64,000 nucleotides of DNA from Salegentibacter sp. 24 (GCF_004362395.1 NZ_SNWE01000012.1:1-64000); one strand, 5' to 3'; positions 8,671 through 16,676 are shown, numbered from the stretch's first letter. Numbers and translations: made by a program. The notes: generated by a model not told the origin, from the sequence alone.

Positions 8671-9290
8671 TCGCTTACGATGGTTCTAAATGTTAGATTG
8701 ATCCGAGGGTCTAATATCCTTTTCTGTACAGGAATTTGATGTAACCAATTATGCTGTAATGCACCTTTCATAATGACTAATGATCCCGGAACCAATTCCA
8801 GCTGTAGTTTTTCTTTAGGATCAGTTTTATGTTTTAAATCAAAACGCCTTGTTGCTCCTAAACTTACAGATGCGATTAAGGGGTTCGTTCCTAATCCTTT
8901 TTCATCATCTGCGTGCCAGCTAACTTTGTCACTTCCATTTCGATAGAGATTTAATAGAACACTATTAAAATCTGAGTCAGGCAAAAAGCTTTCAATAACT
9001 CTTTTGATACCCAGTAATTCTTTCGTCCAAGGTTCTGGATTACAAAAAATCCCTGAATATTTATAATTAAACCCTTCATACCCATACCAAGCAGTTTTTC
9101 GAGGTACTGGAAAAGTTTTTCCGTACATCTTAATTTCCTCTTGTCTCCAGTTAATATTCTCAACAAAATTTTTAAAATAACTATTAGCCTTGTCTGGGGG
9201 AATAAAATTCTCCATATACCAAACCTCGCCATCCTTTAGGTTTATCTTCTGAAACTCCCTTTTTTTTGGAACTTGATTGAATAAATCCAT
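8667..9290 (-). CDS. AlkB/ABH2-like Fe(II)/2-oxoglutarate dioxygenase
   Basis: This 207-residue protein has the AlkB-family signature: metal ligands His126-Ala-Asp128 in WHADDE, His184 in NWLHQIP, and the 2-oxoglutarate arginines in PRINLTFR (Arg196, Arg202). The NLYRNGSDKVSWHADD segment and PR.NLTFR are closest in style to the ABH2/ABH3 branch, which oxidatively removes methyl lesions from DNA or RNA bases. It is the first gene of a tightly overlapping four-gene operon with a methyltransferase/Hsp70-like chimera, a helicase and an unknown protein, an unusual setting for a repair enzyme. The start is the ATG at 9290; no strong -7 box is obvious upstream. Confidence 0.85.
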   Translation of the reverse strand: MDLFNQVPKKREFQKINLKDGEVWYMENFIPPDKANSYFKNFVENINWRQEEIKMYGKTFPVPRKTAWYGYEGFNYKYSGIFCNPEPWTKELLGIKRVIESFLPDSDFNSVLLNLYRNGSDKVSWHADDEKGLGTNPLIASVSLGATRRFDLKHKTDPKEKLQLELVPGSLVIMKGALQHNWLHQIPVQKRILDPRINLTFRTIVSE

Positions 9291-9524
9291 AAAAACACAA
9301 TTAAATTTTATTCAGTGGAAAATTTAGAATTACAAAGTAGAAATTTTCAACCACATACTCCTCCAGAATTTGTCATTTTAAGAAAACATATCCTGTTATT
9401 ATTGGTGAAGGTATAAGAATACATATAGAGAAGCTGACAAAATCTTATTTTGGCTGATTGCTGATAAGATAAATATGAAGCAAGAAAAGTTGAGAAAGAT
9501 GGACCAATGGGACCGCTGAAAAAA

Positions 9525-9545
9525 ATGTTGTACCTATGTTGTACC
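9525..9545. repeat. Tandem direct repeat ATGTTGTACC, possible attachment-site element
   Basis: Two perfect 10-base copies (9525-9534, 9536-9545) are separated by one base, an 11-base period. They sit 50 bases beyond the tRNA-Asn 3' end, at the visible edge of the accessory island. Such helically phased repeats can be recombinase or repressor binding sites. No integrase gene is in the window to support it, so function is inference. Confidence 0.4.
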
Positions 9546-9548
9546 CAG

Positions 9549-9584
9549 TAAAAAAACAAAGCCATTCAATTTCTTGAATGGCTT
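9549..9584. terminator. Hairpin terminator after tRNA-Asn
   Basis: AAGCCATTCAA (9559-9569) pairs perfectly with TTGAATGGCTT (9574-9584) around a four-base loop. On the minus strand, the direction of the tRNA, it is followed by a T-rich tract complementary to 9549-9556; on the plus strand GTTTTT follows, so it could work both ways. Confidence 0.8.
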
Positions 9585-9596
9585 GTTTTTACTAAG

Positions 9597-9670
9597 CTCC
9601 CCCTCTTGGGCTCGAACCAAGGACCCTCTGATTAACAGTCAGATGCTCTAACCAACTGAGCTAAGGAGGA
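9597..9670 (-). tRNA. tRNA-Asn (GTT)
   Basis: The minus strand folds as a complete cloverleaf: acceptor TCCTCCT (9670-9664) with AGGGGGA (9604-9598), D arm GCTC..., anticodon arm CTGAC-TGTTAAT with anticodon GTT, and a T arm with GGTTCGAGC. The discriminator is G at 9597, normal for tRNA-Asn. No CCA is encoded. It lies alone between the core gene rseP and the accessory island, with its 3' end facing the island, and is followed by a hairpin terminator. Confidence 0.95.
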
Positions 9671-9778
9671 GTGTTTCGCTCTTTTGCGGTTGCAAATATA
9701 AACCAAATTTTAAATCACAACAAAACAAAAATTGAATTTTTTTTAGTTTTTTTCTTTCAAAAATTCCCTCAGATTCTA

Positions 9779-11095
9779 TCACTCGAATAACCAACGATAT
9801 ACATCATTCCCATTGGCATAGAGCACCAATGCGATCAAGATGAAAAAACCAACCATTTGTGCAACTTCCATAAATTTATCGTTCGGTTTTCTTCCGGTTA
9901 CCATTTCATATAACAGGAACATCACATGACCGCCATCTAAAGCCGGAATAGGCAAGATATTCATAAACGCAAGAATTATTGAAATCAACGCTGTGGTATG
10001 CCAGAACCCTTTCCAGTTCCAGGTATCGGGAAACATATCACCAATAGCACCAAACCCACCGAGTTGTGTAGCTCCCTTCTGAGTAAAGACGTATTTAAAC
10101 TGGGCCACATAATCGTGTAATGTCCAGTAACCATAATCGAAACCAGCCTTTATACTTTCAATGAATCCATATTCTTGTTGCTTTATTTGAAAATTTCGTT
10201 TTACCGAAAAACCAAGAATTCCGTCCTCATTTGGTTTAACCATGATGCTTTTAATTTCATCGCCCCGTTTAAAGACCAATTCCAATTCCTTATCTTTGTT
10301 TTCTTGTATAATAGCCCTTGCTTCATGCCAATAACCAACCTCCTGCTCATTCAGTGCGATTATGCTATCTCCCTTTTTTAGTCCGGCAATTCCGGCCGCC
10401 ATATCTGGAACTACACTATCCAATACCGCATTTTGGATAGGAATGAAAGGCAACATAACTCCTTTTTCCCACATTTGTTCCCCGATATTTCCAGGAACCT
10501 CGATAACTTCCTCTTCTCCGTTTTGATGCAGAACGGTAATACTATTTACATCTCGCATAAATAAGTAACGATTCACATCATCACTGTTTTTAAGCTCTTC
10601 TCCGTTAATTTCTAAAACACGGTCACCATCTTCAAAACCATATTGCTTAAATTCTTCAGCAATTGCAAAACCTGCGGGCATTTCATCCGGGCCCACGTAA
10701 TTTTTTCCCCAAACGAACATAATCATCATATAAATAAGAAAACCAAGAACCAGGTTAACAGTCACCCCTCCAAGCATAATTATAAGTCGCTGCCAGGCCG
10801 GTTTACTCCTGAATTCCCAAGGCTCAGGTGGTTTTGCCATTTGCTCCTTATCCATACTCTCGTCAATCATCCCCGAAATTTTCACATAACCGCCCAGTGG
10901 CAACCACCCAATTCCATAAACAGTTCCGCCAATTTTCTTCTTAAATAGCGCGAATTTAACATCAAAAAATAGAAAGAATTTTTCTACTCTGGTTTTAAAT
11001 AATTTTGCAGGAATAAAATGCCCAAGTTCATGTAAAACTATAAGTAAGGACAAGCTTAACAGTAATTGTATGGCTTTAACTATAAATGGATCCAT
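9779..11095 (-). CDS. rseP: RseP-type site-2 membrane metalloprotease
   Basis: An intramembrane zinc protease of the M50 family that cleaves membrane-anchored anti-sigma factors and remnant signal peptides. HELGH (residues 22-26) in the first membrane helix gives two zinc ligands, and NILPIPALDGGH near the C-terminus supplies the LDG ligand motif. Two PDZ-like segments lie between (EINGEELKNSDD and the later KKGDSIIALN). The frame is open 10 codons further up to 11125, but a -7 box at 11130-11123 puts the mRNA start near 11116, so the ATG at 11095 (MDPFIVKA, 438 residues) is chosen. It stands alone after tRNA-Asn. Confidence 0.92.
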   Translation of the reverse strand: MDPFIVKAIQLLLSLSLLIVLHELGHFIPAKLFKTRVEKFFLFFDVKFALFKKKIGGTVYGIGWLPLGGYVKISGMIDESMDKEQMAKPPEPWEFRSKPAWQRLIIMLGGVTVNLVLGFLIYMMIMFVWGKNYVGPDEMPAGFAIAEEFKQYGFEDGDRVLEINGEELKNSDDVNRYLFMRDVNSITVLHQNGEEEVIEVPGNIGEQMWEKGVMLPFIPIQNAVLDSVVPDMAAGIAGLKKGDSIIALNEQEVGYWHEARAIIQENKDKELELVFKRGDEIKSIMVKPNEDGILGFSVKRNFQIKQQEYGFIESIKAGFDYGYWTLHDYVAQFKYVFTQKGATQLGGFGAIGDMFPDTWNWKGFWHTTALISIILAFMNILPIPALDGGHVMFLLYEMVTGRKPNDKFMEVAQMVGFFILIALVLYANGNDVYRWLFE

Positions 11096-11122
11096 TGGTA
11101 ATGCTTCAAATTTTAAATCGCA

Positions 11123-11130
11123 CAAAAGTA
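11123..11130 (-). promoter_or_regulatory. -7 promoter box of rseP
   Basis: The minus strand reads TACTTTTG, matching the Bacteroidetes sigma-A consensus TAnnTTTG. Transcription would start about seven bases downstream, between the two candidate rseP start codons, which decides for the ATG at 11095. Confidence 0.6.
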
Positions 11131-11224
11131 ATCTTTTAAAATCTCCTATAAAAGTTTAAAGGACTCCTGTTTGAGCAAACTGAAATTTTAAGTTTTATAC
11201 TGTGACTATTTGATAGCTACCCCT

Positions 11225-11232
11225 TAATTTTG
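11225..11232 (+). promoter_or_regulatory. Possible -7 box of the Sco-like gene
   Basis: TAATTTTG matches TAnnTTTG. It is 85 bases ahead of the Sco-like ATG, so the leader would be about 80 bases. No clear -33 TTTG at the right distance, so moderate support only. Confidence 0.4.
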
Positions 11233-11317
11233 CATTTAGCTTTCTGGAGTTTTTTTAAAAAATTACCGCGTTAAAAAAATTGAAAATTTCTTTAAAAGCG
11301 CGGGTAAATTTAATAGT

Positions 11318-11989
11318 ATGCGTAATCTTTTTGCCTGGCTCAAGAAATTTGCCATTGTATTGTTTATTCTTTCAGTAATAATTGTCTATTGTATTTATAG
11401 TCTTTTAAAACCTGAAGAACGTCTACCGGTGTTTCAGCCGGATATGGTGAACGCTGAACTTGTTGATTCTACGGTGCGTTACGTTAGAAAGTACCATACG
11501 GTTAAGGATTTTGAGCTTTTCAATCAAAATGGTGATACGATTTCCCAAGAAGATTATAAGGATAAAATTTATGTAGCAGATTTTTTCTTCACCACATGTC
11601 TTACTATTTGCCCTGTAATGACGGATCACATGCTGAAAATTCAAGAAAAAATTAAGGATGATCCTGAAGTATTATTACTCTCGCATACCGTTTTTCCAAA
11701 AACCGATTCAGTTCCAGTTCTAAAAAATTATGCTGAAAAAAAAGGTGTAATCGATGAAAAATGGAACCTTGTTACCGGTAGTAAGAAGGAAATCTACAAC
11801 TTGGCCAGAAAATCTTATCTCGCTACCAAAAGTAATGGAGATGGCGGGCCTTATGATATGATTCATACCGAAAATTTTGTTCTAGTTGATAAAGAAAAAC
11901 GTATTCGCGGTTTTTATGACGGAACAGATCCTGAAGCTATAGAAGATCTGATGCACGACATAAAAGTGTTAAAAGCAGAATACGAGTAA
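11318..11989 (+). CDS. Sco1/SenC-family copper chaperone
   Basis: A membrane-anchored thioredoxin-fold protein that delivers copper to cytochrome c oxidase or keeps its cysteines reduced. One membrane helix spans residues about 10-30; the copper-binding CLTIC gives Cys94 and Cys98 (CxxxC), and His183 in MIHTENFVLVD is the likely third ligand. Length (223) is normal for the family. It stands before feoAB with a 123-base gap containing a separate feo promoter, so it is likely its own transcript. The neighbourhood is metal-related throughout. Confidence 0.88.
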   Translation: MRNLFAWLKKFAIVLFILSVIIVYCIYSLLKPEERLPVFQPDMVNAELVDSTVRYVRKYHTVKDFELFNQNGDTISQEDYKDKIYVADFFFTTCLTICPVMTDHMLKIQEKIKDDPEVLLLSHTVFPKTDSVPVLKNYAEKKGVIDEKWNLVTGSKKEIYNLARKSYLATKSNGDGGPYDMIHTENFVLVDKEKRIRGFYDGTDPEAIEDLMHDIKVLKAEYE

Positions 11990-12077
11990 AAATTTTTCAT
12001 ATCCCTGAATTGTGCAAAGTATTTATTGAACAAATCTACTTTTTCCATTGAAATTTTTTCCTGCTAAAATTTTACCT

Positions 12078-12085
12078 TACTTTTG
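12078..12085 (+). promoter_or_regulatory. -7 promoter box of feoAB
   Basis: TACTTTTG matches TAnnTTTG and lies 28 bases before the feoA GTG codon, giving a short leader. Just downstream (12091-12107) is an imperfect inverted repeat TTTAAA-N5-TCTAAA resembling the DtxR-like operator at 16677. Confidence 0.55.
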
Positions 12086-12090
12086 TCTTG

Positions 12091-12107
12091 TTTAAAATCA
12101 ATCTAAA
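12091..12107. promoter_or_regulatory. Weak candidate metalloregulator half-site in the feo leader
   Basis: TTTAAA (12091-12096) and TCTAAA (12102-12107) flank five bases; the right half AATCTAAA is identical to the right half of the operator at 16677-16692. The left arm has one mismatch and the spacer is one base longer. It overlaps the expected transcription start of feoA, a good place for iron-dependent repression. Confidence 0.35.
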
Positions 12108-12112
12108 TAAAA

Positions 12113-12343
12113 GTGAAACTAACCCTGGCCGATTTAAAACGTGGTGAACGTGGAATTATCAAGGATTTTTCGGAAGAAAATATTCCCTTAAAATTACTTG
12201 AAATGGGTTGCTTGCCGGGTAATGAAGTTCAAATGCTTCAAATGGCTCCCTTTAAAGATCCCATGTATCTAAACATAAACGGGAGCCATCTGGCCATTCG
12301 AAAAGAAATCGCTTTACTTATAGAAATTGACCTCATAAGCTAA
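12113..12343 (+). CDS. feoA: FeoA ferrous iron transport protein
   Basis: A 76-residue SH3-like FeoA domain, cytosolic accessory of the FeoB ferrous iron transporter. Typical features are LADLKRGERGII near the N-terminus, a LLEMGCLPGNEV core and a terminal AIRKEIALLIEI strand. The start is GTG at 12113, fitting the family's usual beginning. It ends one base before the feoB ATG, so the two are translationally linked. Confidence 0.92.
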   Translation: MKLTLADLKRGERGIIKDFSEENIPLKLLEMGCLPGNEVQMLQMAPFKDPMYLNINGSHLAIRKEIALLIEIDLIS

Positions 12344-12344
12344 A

Positions 12345-14447
12345 ATGGCTAAACAAATAAATGTCGCTTTAATAGGAAATCCCAACACAGGTAAGACTTC
12401 TGTTTTCAATCAACTCACAGGCCTTAATCAAAAAGTGGGAAATTACCCCGGGATTACGGTTGAAAAAAAAGAAGGAGTTTGCAAACTTCCTCGCGGCTTA
12501 AAAGCGCATATTTTAGATCTCCCCGGCACTTACAGCTTAAACGCTTCTTCTTTAGATGAAAATGTTGTGATCGAATTATTGCTGAATAAAAGCGATAAAG
12601 ATTATCCTGATGTTGCCGTGGTTATTAGTGACGTAGAGAATCTTAAACGGAACCTGTTACTTTTTACTCAAATTAAAGATCTTGGTATTCCAACAATCCT
12701 GGTCATAAATATGGCCGATAGGATGGAGCGCAAGGGTATTTTTCTGGATGTAGATTTGTTAGAAGACCGTTTAAAAACAAAAGTTACTTTAGTAAGTGCC
12801 AGAAAAAACACTGGAATTGATGAATTAAAGGAAGCAATTATCAATTATCGCCATATTTCAAATGAACCTTGTTTAAATGCCTCGATAATCGCCCCTGAAT
12901 ATTTTGATAGGCTTAGCAAAGCTTTCCCAAACCAATCACTTTATAAACTTTGGTTAGTAATTACACAAGATGTAAATTTTGGTAACATTAACCGCAATGA
13001 AATCGACAATTCTGGTCGATTCGATACTAAATCTCATCCAGAACTAAAGAAACTACAGCATAAGGAAACCATTTTAAGATATCAATTTATTAATGGAGTT
13101 TTAAAAGAAACAATGAAGGTTGATACAAGTTCTGCAAAAGACCTTCGTTCTCGTTTAGATCGCGTTCTAACTCATAAAGTTTGGGGCTATGTTATATTCT
13201 TCGGCATACTTTTATTAATTTTTCAAGCAATTTATAGTTGGTCCAGTTATCCAATGGATCTTATAGATGAAACTTTCGCATTTCTAAGCGAATGGACCAA
13301 AACAACTTTTCCTGCAGGAGCTTTTACAAATCTTATCGCTGAAGGAATTGTTCCTGGTCTTGGTGGAATCGTAATTTTTATTCCCCAAATCGCTTTCCTT
13401 TTTTTCTTTATTTCGATTTTAGAAGAAACCGGATATATGAGTCGTGTAGTGTTTTTAATGGATCGAGTTATGCGAAAATTTGGTCTTAGCGGAAAAAGCG
13501 TTGTTCCCCTAGTGTCAGGAACCGCCTGCGCCATTCCCGCCGTTATGGCTACCAGGAATATTGAAAGTTGGAAAGAACGTCTAATCACTATTTTAGTTGT
13601 TCCATTCACAACATGTTCCGCACGCTTACCTGTTTACTTAATAATAATTGCGCTGGTAATCCCTGATCGGGCAGTTTGGGGTTTTAACCTTCAGGGGCTT
13701 ACTTTGATGCTGCTTTATCTTTTAGGTTTTGGGGTTGCCATTGGTTCTGCTTGGATTTTAAACGCCATTCTAAAAATTAAAAATCGAACCCATTTTGTAA
13801 TTGAAATGCCTAACTACAAAATGCCAATGGGGAAAAACATTGCTATAAATGTTATAGAAAAAACTAAATCATTTGTTTTCGGTGCCGGAAAAATAATTCT
13901 AGCTATTTCAATTATTTTATGGGTTCTGGCAAGTTATGGCCCTGGAGAAAACTTTAGTAAGGCCGAAGAAATTGTTACATCAGAAGTTTCGGGAAATGAA
14001 GAGATTTCAGAAGATGAATTGGATGAAAAGATCGCTTCCTTTAAATTAAGAAACTCTTATATTGGCATTATGGGAAGAGGTATTGAACCAATTGTGGCGC
14101 CATTAGGTTACGATTGGAAAATTGGAATTGCAATCATCAGCTCTTTTGCTGCCCGTGAAGTTTTTGTAGGCACTTTAGCTACAATTTATAGTGTAGGAAG
14201 CGATGAAGAGGAAACTATTAAAAACCGAATGGCTGCAGAAATAAATCCAATTTTGGGTGGGCCCCTATTTACTTTTGCCAGTGGAGTCAGCCTATTGTTG
14301 TTTTATGCGTTTGCCATGCAATGCATGAGTACTTTGGCCATTGTCAAGAAAGAAACAAATACCTGGAAGTGGCCGATCTTACAATTAGTGGTTATGACCT
14401 TATTTGCCTACTTAGTAGCTTTGCTGGCCTTCCAATTATTAAAATAA
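12345..14447 (+). CDS. feoB: FeoB ferrous iron transporter
   Basis: A 700-residue GTPase-coupled Fe(II) permease of the inner membrane. The N-terminal G domain shows GNPNTGKT (11-18), DLPG near 58, NMAD (G4) near 122 and an SARK motif (G5). The membrane part begins near residue 275 and includes the conserved gate sequences SGTACAIPAVMATR and LPVYLIIIAL. The length is close to E. coli FeoB. It is cotranscribed with feoA and followed by a tiny Cys-rich partner gene. An iron-dependent repressor is encoded 1.5 kb downstream. Confidence 0.95.
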   Translation: MAKQINVALIGNPNTGKTSVFNQLTGLNQKVGNYPGITVEKKEGVCKLPRGLKAHILDLPGTYSLNASSLDENVVIELLLNKSDKDYPDVAVVISDVENLKRNLLLFTQIKDLGIPTILVINMADRMERKGIFLDVDLLEDRLKTKVTLVSARKNTGIDELKEAIINYRHISNEPCLNASIIAPEYFDRLSKAFPNQSLYKLWLVITQDVNFGNINRNEIDNSGRFDTKSHPELKKLQHKETILRYQFINGVLKETMKVDTSSAKDLRSRLDRVLTHKVWGYVIFFGILLLIFQAIYSWSSYPMDLIDETFAFLSEWTKTTFPAGAFTNLIAEGIVPGLGGIVIFIPQIAFLFFFISILEETGYMSRVVFLMDRVMRKFGLSGKSVVPLVSGTACAIPAVMATRNIESWKERLITILVVPFTTCSARLPVYLIIIALVIPDRAVWGFNLQGLTLMLLYLLGFGVAIGSAWILNAILKIKNRTHFVIEMPNYKMPMGKNIAINVIEKTKSFVFGAGKIILAISIILWVLASYGPGENFSKAEEIVTSEVSGNEEISEDELDEKIASFKLRNSYIGIMGRGIEPIVAPLGYDWKIGIAIISSFAAREVFVGTLATIYSVGSDEEETIKNRMAAEINPILGGPLFTFASGVSLLLFYAFAMQCMSTLAIVKKETNTWKWPILQLVVMTLFAYLVALLAFQLLK

Positions 14448-14483
14448 TTGTAAGTTTAACATTAAAAAACGACTTAAAATAAT

Positions 14484-14633
14484 ATGGTACTACTACAAGA
14501 AATCCTCGTTTTTATAACTTTTTCCATTGCGTTAGGGTATTTAACTACAAAATTTATCTGGAAACCCGCATTTCTAAAAAAGAAAAAAGAAAAAACCAAA
14601 GCCTGCGGAGTTTCAGGTTGTGGATGTAATTAA
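14484..14633 (+). CDS. FeoB-associated Cys-rich membrane peptide
   Basis: A 49-codon gene 36 bases after feoB. It encodes one membrane helix (about residues 6-24), a lysine-rich stretch (27-39) and a C-terminal cysteine group CGVSGCGCN (Cys41, Cys46, Cys48). This is the layout of the small FeoB-associated Cys-rich membrane proteins (Pfam FeoB_associated) that follow feoB in many bacteria and are proposed to act as FeoC-like partners or iron/redox sensors. Its last four bases overlap the 3' end of the convergent gene. It is below the size cut-off of most gene callers. Confidence 0.82.
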   Translation: MVLLQEILVFITFSIALGYLTTKFIWKPAFLKKKKEKTKACGVSGCGCN

Positions 14634-15094
14634 TTTTTGACCTTTTGCGTTATTTTAAATCGAAGTTGGTAATCTGAAGGTTTAATCTTTTTGGAAGCTT
14701 TTGGATAAGGTAATAGCCAAAGAATGGTCAACGAAAAATCACCCTGAAATAATTTAGATATAGAGAAGAATTTTTGCGATCGTGTGCTAATTATTTCTTC
14801 CTTTATAAGGCCTTCGTTTTTATATATCTCTACCAAAATTTTAGCTTCTCCAGTCCAAATGCAGGTTACATTAGTAGGACATCTGGAATCCACGATTACT
14901 TCCTTAAATCGAATTTCGTTTCCACCGAAATTAAACATCTCGCCTAAAGAGGTTTCTCCGTAATATACCAGTTCCTCATATTCATTCTGTGCAGAGGCAT
15001 AAGTTATAAAAAGAAAAAAGCTAGCGATTAAAAAAACAAATTTTAATAAAATACTAATTTGCCCTTTCTTAAAATTTTCTGCAAATTCTTGCAT
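14630..15094 (-). CDS. Secreted protein of unknown function
   Basis: A 154-residue protein with an N-terminal hydrophobic stretch (about 14-34) ending in TYASAQ, a likely signal peptidase I site, preceded by a rather long charged leader; a start slightly downstream is possible. The mature part contains DSRCPTNVTCIWTGEA, a short conserved two-cysteine motif seen in many hypothetical Bacteroidetes secreted proteins and probably disulfide-bonded. The function is unknown. It is convergent with the feo operon and 51 bases downstream of the ZIP gene stop; a palindrome TGTCCGGACA lies in that gap. Confidence 0.65.
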   Translation of the reverse strand: MQEFAENFKKGQISILLKFVFLIASFFLFITYASAQNEYEELVYYGETSLGEMFNFGGNEIRFKEVIVDSRCPTNVTCIWTGEAKILVEIYKNEGLIKEEIISTRSQKFFSISKLFQGDFSLTILWLLPYPKASKKIKPSDYQLRFKITQKVKN

Positions 15095-15145
15095 TGTGTT
15101 TTACTTGTAAAGACTGTCCGGACATCCTAAGTGTTACAAAAACTT

Positions 15146-15967
15146 CTATCCAAGACCAACATCTAGCGTCATCATGACCATAAAACCTATGATGAACCCA
15201 ATAGTAGCAATATCTGTAAAATTTCCTTTTTGTGACTCGGGCACAACTTCTTCAACTACTACAAAAATCATAGCTCCTGCAGCAAAAGAAAGAGCATAAG
15301 GTAGAATTGGCTCAAATGTCATTACCGCCCAGGCACCCAAAACGGCTGCAAATGGCTCTACAATAGCGGAAAGCTGGCCATAATTAAAACTTTTCCAACG
15401 ACTCATTCCCTGTCCCCGAAGTGGCATAGCAACTGCAAAGCCTTCGGGAAAATTTTGTAACCCAATTCCTATAGCCAGAGCTACAGCGCCTCCAATACTG
15501 GCACCTTCCAACCCTGCTCCTGCGGCACCAAATAGTACACCTACCGCCAAACCTTCGGGAATATTATGTAAAGTAATGGCAAGTGTAAGTAAAACTGATT
15601 TGTGCCAAGGCGTTTTAATTCCTTCTTTCTCACTCATTTTAAAATTCACGTGTAAATGTGGAAGTATTTTATCCAGACCGAAAAGAAAAAGCGCTCCCAG
15701 GCCAAAACCAACAAGCGGTGGGACGGTTTTTTCAAAGCCCTCTCCAGGACTCATTTCTATACCGGGTGCCAGTAAGCTCCAGAAACTTGCTGCGACCATC
15801 ACCCCCCCTGTAAAACCCAGCATCCCATCAAATAATTTCCTATTCATTTGTTTGAATAAAAAAACCAAAGATGCACCTGCCGCGGTAAGTAACCAGGTAA
15901 AAATTGTGGCTAAAAAAGCAGCCAACACTGGGTCTAACTGTTCAAAATAGGCTATTAAATCTTCCAT
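15146..15967 (-). CDS. ZIP-family divalent metal transporter (ZupT-like)
   Basis: A 273-residue inner-membrane protein with about eight helices. The metal-site helices are unmistakable: LHNIPEGLAVGV (His-Asn-x-x-Glu) and NFPEGFAVAM. The histidine-containing loop between helices 3 and 4 (LPHLHVN) is also typical. ZIP proteins import Zn, Fe or Mn; the substrate cannot be read from sequence. It begins one base after the stop of the DtxR-like regulator and is surely cotranscribed with it, so its metal is probably the one the regulator senses. Confidence 0.9.
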   Translation of the reverse strand: MEDLIAYFEQLDPVLAAFLATIFTWLLTAAGASLVFLFKQMNRKLFDGMLGFTGGVMVAASFWSLLAPGIEMSPGEGFEKTVPPLVGFGLGALFLFGLDKILPHLHVNFKMSEKEGIKTPWHKSVLLTLAITLHNIPEGLAVGVLFGAAGAGLEGASIGGAVALAIGIGLQNFPEGFAVAMPLRGQGMSRWKSFNYGQLSAIVEPFAAVLGAWAVMTFEPILPYALSFAAGAMIFVVVEEVVPESQKGNFTDIATIGFIIGFMVMMTLDVGLG

Positions 15968-15968
15968 T

Positions 15969-16625
15969 TTATTGAGTTTTTATGAAGAGATTATTAGATA
16001 TTAATTGTGAAATTCTTAATTCCCGTTCATTAATTTGAATAAGCATAGATCCATCAAAAGTTTCTTTTTCAAGAACTTTAATCTCTTTTCCAAGGGAAAT
16101 ATTATTCTTATCTAAGAATTGTAGAAATTCTTTGGAACTATCTTTTACTCCTACACAGATACCCTCTTCCCCTTTCTCAAATTCCGAAAGTAGCATTTTA
16201 TTTGCTACACTAAAATTTCCATCTGCATCCGGTATCGGGTCACCATGGGGATCTCGTTTTGGGAAACCTAAAAACTTATCTAGTTCCCAAGTGAGTTTTT
16301 CAGATTTTATATGTTCTAATTGCTCGGCTATATCATGTACTTCATCCCAATTAAAATTGAGCTTTTCTACCAAAAAATATTCCCACAATCGGTGTTTTCT
16401 TATTATCTGAATAGCGGTTTCTTTTCCGATCTCGCTAAGTTTTACTCCCTGGTATTTTTTATAAATCACCAATTTTTTTTCTGATAATTTTTTAATCATA
16501 TCAGTAACCGAGGAAGCTTTGGTATCCATTTCTTCCGCAAGCGCATTGGTGCTTACACCTCCATGATAAATTCTTTCTAAATGGAAAATTGCCTTAAGGT
16601 AATTTTCTTCTGAAAAACTAAACAT
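15969..16625 (-). CDS. DtxR/MntR-family metal-dependent repressor
   Basis: A 218-residue regulator: an N-terminal winged helix (EENYLKAIFHLERIYHGGVSTNALAEEMD, about 5-35, then SVTDMIKKLSEKKLV), a dimerisation and metal-binding middle with HRLWEYFLVEKL and HDIAEQLEHI (histidines and glutamates typical of DtxR sites), and a C-terminal FeoA/SH3-like domain. With Fe(II) or Mn(II) bound it represses uptake genes. It is divergent from a TonB receptor, with a matching operator at 16677-16692, and is followed by a ZIP transporter. Whether it senses Fe or Mn is not resolvable here. Confidence 0.9.
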   Translation of the reverse strand: MFSFSEENYLKAIFHLERIYHGGVSTNALAEEMDTKASSVTDMIKKLSEKKLVIYKKYQGVKLSEIGKETAIQIIRKHRLWEYFLVEKLNFNWDEVHDIAEQLEHIKSEKLTWELDKFLGFPKRDPHGDPIPDADGNFSVANKMLLSEFEKGEEGICVGVKDSSKEFLQFLDKNNISLGKEIKVLEKETFDGSMLIQINERELRISQLISNNLFIKTQ

Positions 16626-16644
16626 ACATTCAATTTATATTTCC

Positions 16645-16652
16645 CAAAAATA
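16645..16652 (-). promoter_or_regulatory. -7 promoter box of the DtxR-like regulator gene
   Basis: The minus strand reads TATTTTTG, fitting TAnnTTTG, 20 bases before the start codon. The operator at 16677-16692 lies just upstream of its expected -33 region, so autoregulation is possible. Confidence 0.5.
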
Positions 16653-16676
16653 CATTTTTATATTTAAAATCCTATT

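Larger units (their letters stand above)
9291..9596. other. Island boundary region between the operon and tRNA-Asn
   Basis: No credible gene. It contains the leader of the dioxygenase gene, a tandem 10-base repeat ATGTTGTACC (9525-9534 and 9536-9545) and the terminator hairpin of the tRNA. The island side lies downstream of the tRNA 3' end, the polarity expected for tRNA-targeted integration, but no duplicated tRNA 3' fragment could be found within the window because the other island end is outside it. Confidence 0.5.

Noticed and set aside
9347-9565. 72-codon leftward open frame
   Set aside because: It begins in the tRNA terminator hairpin, has no family resemblance and no promoter; probably chance.
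15115-15124. Palindrome TGTCCGGACA between the ZIP and secreted-protein genes
   Set aside because: Only ten bases, no T-run, no second copy seen; too short to call an operator or terminator.
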